From positions 65,078 to 129,077 of the forward strand of contig QLIY01000299.1 in NCBI GenBank assembly GCA_003260075.1: 64,000 nt of DNA, in the 5' to 3' direction. The position numbers and the translations under genes are program-made. Of this stretch, positions 58,123 through 64,000 are shown one piece after another; the stretch's first letter is position 1; every line of letters begins with the position of its first letter. Origin of the DNA: Phallusia mammillata. Its lineage: Eukaryota; Chordata; Ascidiacea; Phlebobranchia; Ascidiidae. The notes under the pieces are model-generated. The model saw only the letters and a list, made by a program, of their open reading frames with translations, had not been told where the DNA came from and searched no databases.

Positions 58123-59157
58123 CTATTTAAGCAATTTTCTTAAACTGGCTTCGACCTCCTTTACGTTGTAAAACCAAGGTCCAATTCCACCTTTATAAAC
58201 AATTTTTCCATCCAGCACAATATAGAAACGTTCGGGGCCTGCTCCATAAGTTACATTGGCTTCGTCCGCCATGTTGTCAACCAAGATCGTGATGTCATCA
58301 AGTCTGACGACATCGCTGAAAAACTGGGCGGCGTCCAACCGTTCTTCCATGTTTCTGTGACTGGCGATTTGATATTTGTTGCCTGATAAGCTCCAACCGT
58401 CTGTCGGATGACCCTCGGTTATATATACGACAACGAAGTCTGCAACGGCCCGGTATCTTTCAACCAAGTCTCTAAACTCGGCCACCTATATTAATGTTAT
58501 AAGCAATTCTAAAATATTCACATTAGTGAACTGGTTATAAACCAATAGAAAAATACCTTGGCCATGAATGGGGGTCAGGAACAAGACCCAAAGTTCACCA
58601 CCAGGGGGCGACCGAGATTTGCAATACTGAGCAACGATTTTTGTGTTTTCGTTGCGAGGTCGATTAGTTTCACATCGGGTGGTTTCTTTCCAAGTTCAGC
58701 AGATGCTCGTTCCTGCGTCAATCGTTGTTGGAAAACAGCTGCAAACGTTTTCGCCTAAAAAAAGAAACTCACTTGGTTTTATTAAAACCTACTTAAAACC
58801 TTCTCAAACGCCGGGCGATTTATGCAAAACGCAGTTAATTTCGGAGCAGCTTTGAAATGTCTTTAAAATGTGACGTAAGAGTAAAAAACAGGATTATGCG
58901 TTAACAAAACAAAAAGGAACAATATCAAATTATTCTTAAGAAATTTCGTAAAAAAAAAATTTCTTTAGAAATCTGTAAAAAATTGAGTGTAATGGTTTTC
59001 GCACCTGAATGATCCGATGTTTCGGAGGTGGGCCGTTCATCCAATGAGCGGGAATGTAATCAGCAAATATACACTTTAAGTCTCTTTTGCTGAGCTGAAA
59101 CAAATCGGAGACTGTTCCCATCAATGCCCTCACCAACACCAAAAGGAAACCAAACAT
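58123..59157 (-). CDS. iodothyronine deiodinase-like selenoprotein D
   Basis: Exons 59157-59005 (51 codons), 58754-58557 (66) and 58485-58123 (120 plus stop), GT-AG, phase 0; 237 residues. The start is ATG at 59157 (MFGFLLVLVRALMG), an N-terminal hydrophobic anchor; a longer upstream reading would need a non-ATG start. Exon 2 has RPLVVNFGSCS-Sec-PPFMAK with UGA at 58577-58575 (residue 111). Exon 3 has DFVVVYITEGHPTDGW (family EAH is EGH here, His kept) and GKIVYKGGIGPW, closest to vertebrate DIO1 (GRILYKGKSGPW). It has the most canonical overall sequence in the cluster. Confidence 0.9.
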
Positions 59158-59302
59158 TTTGGAAAACTCTTTTAAGAGTTTCAAAGTCTTGAAATTTCGC
59201 CAACAAGCGACTGTGTTTAAAACAGAAACATATTTTACCCTTGAGGGCTTCGTTAAATATTATATTGACAAAATTCAATTAATAGCTAAATAAACCGTAG
59301 AC

Positions 59303-59624
59303 CAGTGTTCTCAAACTTATATGGATTGCGTACCACCTGACAACTTTTTCTATCGCTGCGTACCACCTAAAGTTCTAAACGTTGTTTGAATGGAGAGACC
59401 AAGAAATAGGCCTATTTTCTCAAGTTGGCTAGCATATTTTGCAATTTCAAAGAATATCCAAAACGAGTTTCGCCCAAAACAGGGCTGATCGGTTGGGTCA
59501 GTTGAGTTGTAATTTTAGATCGGACTTAAATTAGGAGGTATAGCAGAAAGCTACTCACGTACTACCTAACCATGTAGTTCCGGCGTACCACTGTGGTACA
59601 CGTACCACAGTTAGAGAACCACTG
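59303..59624. mobile_element. hAT-type MITE
   Basis: Left end CAGTGTTCTCAAACTT, right end CAGTTAGAGAACCACTG, with repeated CGTACCAC words inside both ends. Flanks CCGTAGAC and ATGTAGAC match at 6 of 8. Non-coding, just upstream of deiodinase D. Confidence 0.7.
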
Positions 59625-61099
59625 ATGTAGACAGATTAATTCCGAAACACTACTATTAAACGAGGTTATTTCTACACAGTTTTGCCAACGCAGATGTGAC
59701 TTGTCTTTGTCTGCTGGAGAATATTTTGCTTCCTGCTGGTTACGAAGGAATATATTAACCTGAAAATTTACTTTCTAATGTGTGTTTTTAAGCACAAATA
59801 GTCTGCAACTAAACCTATTTGAAGTAAAGCTGTATGTCCGCACACTAAACAGTTGAAAACTAAACGTTGTAGTTGCCCCCAAGCAAAGTAAATGCCCCAA
59901 GCTAATTGTCTGTTCACCCAAATTTATGCATGTGAAATCAAAGCGCTTTCGCAACTGTGAAACTGAACTCAAAGCTGTGCAACTAATACTGGTACAAAGT
60001 GCAGTTTGCTACGTTTATAATTGGATGTCCAGACTGTGTAGTAAATCATTAACATAATTGTAAGGTCAATTTTACCCCAAAAGTTCAAACGATATTTCTT
60101 ATTGGACAAAACATTCTTAATGCGTTATAATTTGCAAAACTGGCCCTTGTTTATAAATTCGACTCTTAACACAATTTTTGTGTCATAAGTTTTAGATGTG
60201 GGCTTGTGTGTGTTGAATCAATGGTAGCAACGTTACCATATAGCGCAGTACCTGTTAATTCATCTGTTAATGTTTAAGTGCAAATACAACTAACCACAGC
60301 TTCCGAGAATAGACTGCTAATATAGGTGCAACCACGTGTGTAGAATGCCCTAAAGCGTTCTTGCATAAACTGCGATAACTACACATTCTTGCCCAACCTT
60401 GCAGTACAACTGGGTCTAAGCCACACTTTTTTTGAAAGCATTGGCATAGACTGGAACAGAGCTCTAAGCTTGTACGAAGTTTGTGCCCAAATCGTATGCT
60501 GCAAATCTGACACCTGGTCTAAACCGAAATGATTCAAAATAATGCCCGAAAGTCAAGCTTGAACTTTTAGGCTCGAACCTGACCCACAATTTCGGACTGT
60601 AAAATGGCATAATAGCTTCTGTAGCTTTGAGTTTGGTTATTACAAATGTCCTATGTTAGATATCAAACTGACACTGTATAAACGGACCTAAACAATTTCT
60701 ACTGCAGCCTATATTTTAAGAATGCTTGATCAGTTATAAAGCTTCGGTGCAACCGTACGGACTTTCTTGCAAAGATACTTAGCACACAAGAAAGAAACGT
60801 TCTGCTCTGTCAGTTCGCTCACATTACGCATTGTTTCATAGCCTTGAAATATTTGAACGAACTCTTCGTGGCCCATCACGATGCAATTAAATGATTCATG
60901 ACATCAGCAAAAACACATACCGAATTTGACCTTATGGTGTATGGTGGTTGAACATTTTTTAAAAACCACTGTGCACAAATATTTTGGGGGGGGGGGGGAT
61001 TTGTTCAGTTATAAAGCTTCGGTGCAACCGTACGGACTTTCTTGCAAAGACACTTAGCACACAAGAAAGAAACGTTCTGCTCTGTCAGTTCGCTCACAT

Positions 61100-61173
<74 letters not shown>
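61100..61173. repeat. 74-base homopolymer G run
   Basis: Sits between two fragments that both repeat sequence from 60.7-61.0 kb. It creates a spurious poly-Gly ORF. Confidence 0.75.
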
Positions 61174-61177
<4 letters not shown>

Positions 61178-61656
61178 ATGATTCATGACATCAGCAAAAA
61201 CACATACCGAATGCGAACTTATGATGCATGGTGGTTGAACATTTTTTAAAAACCACTGTGCACAAATATTTTGGGGTAAGAATTGGCGAGTATAACTTTC
61301 CCAAACCAGTGCACAATGCCGCTTTCGCCCTAGCCTAGGTTATTCTAAATAAAGTGGTCTCTGTTCGGTCACAGATACCATATACATGTATGTAGTATCT
61401 ATGGTTCGGTAGACAGAAAAACGATGACTTAAAGAGACACAAAAAATGACAAGATTTTAAACTTTTGGACTTTTAACGTATATACAGGTTTGTCATCGAC
61501 ATGGACCTCAAAATAAGGACAACCGAAAAAAAATTTCATACGAAAGGAAACAAAGGTTTTCGAAAGCAATTCACTTTCATAAAAATACTTCTCACGACAG
61601 CTCAGGTCTAGGTTTACTTTTCCCTGCAGCAGGGCTTTGACTGTCATTTCACTATT

Positions 61657-61815
61657 ATCCCGTTTCCATGGCCGTTGGTCCGTTCGGACTTTTCCGCTAT
61701 TTCAGTCCGATCGGACGCAATAAGGAATGACTCAGCATTTTTTTCAGTGTTTTCGCGGATCTCCTCGCGAGGAGGTCCGATCGGACTTTAAGACCAACGG
61801 CCATGGAAACGGGAT
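61657..61815. mobile_element. short MITE with ~24-bp inverted repeats
   Basis: Ends ATCCCGTTTCCATGGCCGTT and AACGGCCATGGAAACGGGAT are perfect inverted repeats extending four more bases to GGTC / GACC. A second inverted pair around GTCCGATCGGAC lies inside. 159 bp, non-coding. Target duplication is short (TA/AT-type) and not certain. Confidence 0.75.
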
Positions 61816-62384
61816 ATATGTTTGTTCCTTGTAATTGTTGAAAATAAGACAAAATAAGGACTTAGGTCAAAAAACAAGGACATTTCTTAGAAATAAGGAC
61901 AATAAATTTTACTAAGACATTGTTCTTCGAAATAGGGACAAATCTTGGAAATAGGGACGGCATGACAGCCCTGCGTATATAGCTATGGAAAAATATCATG
62001 GGTATTGTAAAAAAATACAAAAAAAACTTATCACAAGGAACGAAAATATTTTGAGAAACACTGATTCGATCAAGCCCTTTACCATGATAGTCGGAGGCTG
62101 AGTCTCGGTGTTTGCATAGCGTGGTCGGGTCTTGGAACGTTGGGAGGTTTGGTAGTGGATAGTGAAAGGAAAAACTTGGACTTGGAGGTATTGGCTGTAT
62201 GTGGACAACTTTTCGAAACATTGATTTACGTTTTGAGATGGGTTTTGATGTTAGCTGATAGTGGGTGCTATTTTTCAAAACTTCGAACATTTTATTCTTT
62301 TGCACTTTTTATCAACAAAAACACAACGTACAACGAAAAAAACCGTTACACATTGGTTGGATTCGTTAAATTCCACACCCCAAA

Positions 62385-63601
62385 ATGGAGTTGAATGGAA
62401 ACTTCTTTGAAGGTGTCGAAAAGTTGCTTGAAATTTGGTTTTCGCAGTCCGAAGGAAGTTCTGGCTCAGGAGATGCCAGAAATGTTTCAAGGTATTTTTT
62501 AGAACTTTTTTTAGAAACTGTGTCTCCAATTTCTATAATAATCTGAAACATTTATATTTTTAGATTAATTTGTAATACTATTTGCCTGAAATAAGGTTAA
62601 CTTACTCACTGTTGAACGTTGTATCGCAAAATACACTATGGTATGTCATTTATTTGCAGTTGCTTGCCCAGTGTACTTTATTTGCATGCAATAATGTATA
62701 GCCTTTGCAACTGCAAATATATATGATGATGTGTCATTGCCGATTTTTCACAAATGATTGATAAAGGCGAAAAATAATTGCACAACATTCTGTATATTTG
62801 AAGAGAGGTGTTATTTTGATGTTATGCATTTTACATTAAGTTTTTACAATCTGGAAAATTCGATAACCTAATCATTATTTCTTTCGTCAAAATTTAGATA
62901 CACATGGGAGACCATCCTTGACATAGTCCAGTGCAAAATACTTGATGAAATTCACGATGAAAGTCAAACTGCATATTTATTGAGGTGCCTGCTCTCAAGA
63001 CTTTGCCAACTTACTATGGTTGTTTGTAATGCTGTTTGTTTCCTTTTAGTGAATCGAGTATGTTCGTGTCAAAGCGAAGAGTGATATTGAAAACTTGTGG
63101 CACAACGTTATGCCTGCAGGCCCTGCCACATATCATAAAAGTTTTAAAGGATGAATGTGGCCTGGACACTGTAGCTGTAAGTAATTCAAACTTTTTTGTA
63201 AATGTGTTGTTTGTAGTTATTGCCTAATTTCCAGAATTACATAATGAACCTAAAAACATAAAAATATGACATTTTTTTAATTCCAACCTTGTTTCTGTGA
63301 TAGACAGATTTTAGTCACTTTCTGTTCACATAGATCATTTAATTGCATAGGAAAAGTAAATCTTAATCATATCATGTTGGAAAAATAGTTTTCATAATCG
63401 CATAGTCATCAGGTCAATTGCATAAAAAAGCTGGGCCATGGTTATGCAATTATCCAGTTTCTTTAAATATTATGTAAACATTTGTTATTTTTATCTAGGA
63501 TTGTTTTTATTCACGAAAGAATTTTATGAAGCCTGACCACCAGCCACATCCCCACAAAACCTTTCAAGATGAAATTATTTACCTGAATCAGGTTTTGTCA
63601 G
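62385..63601 (+). CDS. Amd1: S-adenosylmethionine decarboxylase proenzyme, 5' exons (partial)
   Basis: Exons 62385-62491, 62898-62984, 63050-63176, 63499-63601, with phase-consistent GT-AG joins; about 134 residues, then the gene leaves the window (human AMD1 has 334). The enzyme decarboxylates SAM to supply aminopropyl groups for spermidine and spermine. Seen here: [13 protein letters not shown] with Glu9 and Glu12 (human Glu8 and Glu11), the self-cleavage site [11 protein letters not shown] where Glu66-Ser67 would split to form the pyruvoyl group, KTCGTT with Cys81 (human Cys82), and [10 protein letters not shown]. The start ATG matches the family N-terminus. No counterpart of the mammalian hexapeptide upstream ORF was recognised. 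Confidence 0.93.
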
Positions 63602-64000
63602 GTTAGAAATTGTTAAATCTATTAATAGCCTAAAATGATTTAAAAGTTAACTTTGCACTGCTTGTAAAATGCATTCAGCATGCAACCTAATATCACCTGA
63701 TTCTAAACTGCAGATGTTTTAGTTAACTGCATATCCAACCTACCAATCTTTTCATGCAAATCACTAGAATAATGTTCCATAGGTATTGACCACAGGTTTG
63801 GAATTCATGTTCAATATCTAATTAACTGACGTTGTCTGTAAATGAAAAACATCACATAATCATTGGCCAATGTTTGTTTTTTTGCATTTAGACCTTAGTT
63901 TTGTTTTGCTTATTTTTGTGAAAGAAATACATCAAGCAATTACTGCATTTTATTCTTACTATTTTGCTATGCATTTTTTGTCACTTTTGCTTGCATAACT

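Larger units (their letters stand above)
59625..62384. other. intergenic region between deiodinase D and AMD1
   Basis: No supported gene. It includes an allelic-type duplication (60706-60828 with about 61002-61099; 60888-60986 with 61177-61275) around G runs near 60986 and 61100-61173, and the inverted-repeat element at 61657-61815. The right end is presumably the AMD1 promoter and 5' UTR. Confidence 0.5.

Noticed and set aside
48274-59157. deiodinase genes as pseudogenes because of in-frame stops
   Set aside because: Each stop is a UGA at the known Sec position, the frame continues with conserved residues, and SECIS-like structures follow.
60984-61181. ORF with a long poly-glycine tract
   Set aside because: The glycine codons are just the 74-base G run, an assembly feature.

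Overview
The window is animal nuclear DNA: AT-rich, with multi-exon genes, GT-AG introns, hAT-type MITEs and a tRNA-derived SINE. The gene set and the compact spacing point to a tunicate, most likely an ascidian of the genus Ciona. Species was not determined. Almost all coding assignments were made by joining exons by eye across GT/AG boundaries and checking that reading phase is kept at every junction.

Layout from left to right. A possible 3' exon edge of an unknown + strand gene (1-95). A five-exon forkhead gene of the FoxC class on the - strand (3760-13979), with its first coding exon 7.2 kb upstream of the rest. A gene-poor stretch (14-19 kb) upstream of FoxC. A - strand gene for an unrecognised protein made of ~15-16-residue tandem repeats (20.0-26.0 kb), present as two near-identical copies of the main exon and two related first exons. 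Single-exon FAHD1 (26688-27341, -). NOMO, the Nodal modulator and ER translocon-associated protein, in 25 exons on the - strand (29457-46613). A cluster of four iodothyronine deiodinase-like selenoprotein genes (48.2-59.2 kb; -,+,+,-), each with an in-frame UGA in the family active-site position, and with SECIS-like elements downstream. The first exons of the S-adenosylmethionine decarboxylase proenzyme gene AMD1 (62385-63601, +), which runs off the right edge.

The assembly itself is unusual. More than 30 homopolymer G (or C) runs, and some single N's, sit at junctions where the sequence after the run repeats nearby sequence at a few per cent divergence. This looks like allelic contigs from a very heterozygous genome butted together, so many repeats in the 19-45 kb and 60-61 kb parts are probably not real tandem duplications. 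One such insert splits a hAT element whose 8-bp target duplication is still intact. The deiodinase B/C pair, by contrast, has no such junction and looks like a true tandem duplication.

The most interesting biology is the deiodinase cluster: four Sec-encoding genes in 11 kb, one with a strongly altered active-site motif, and a tandem pair sharing a 195-bp perfectly identical block.
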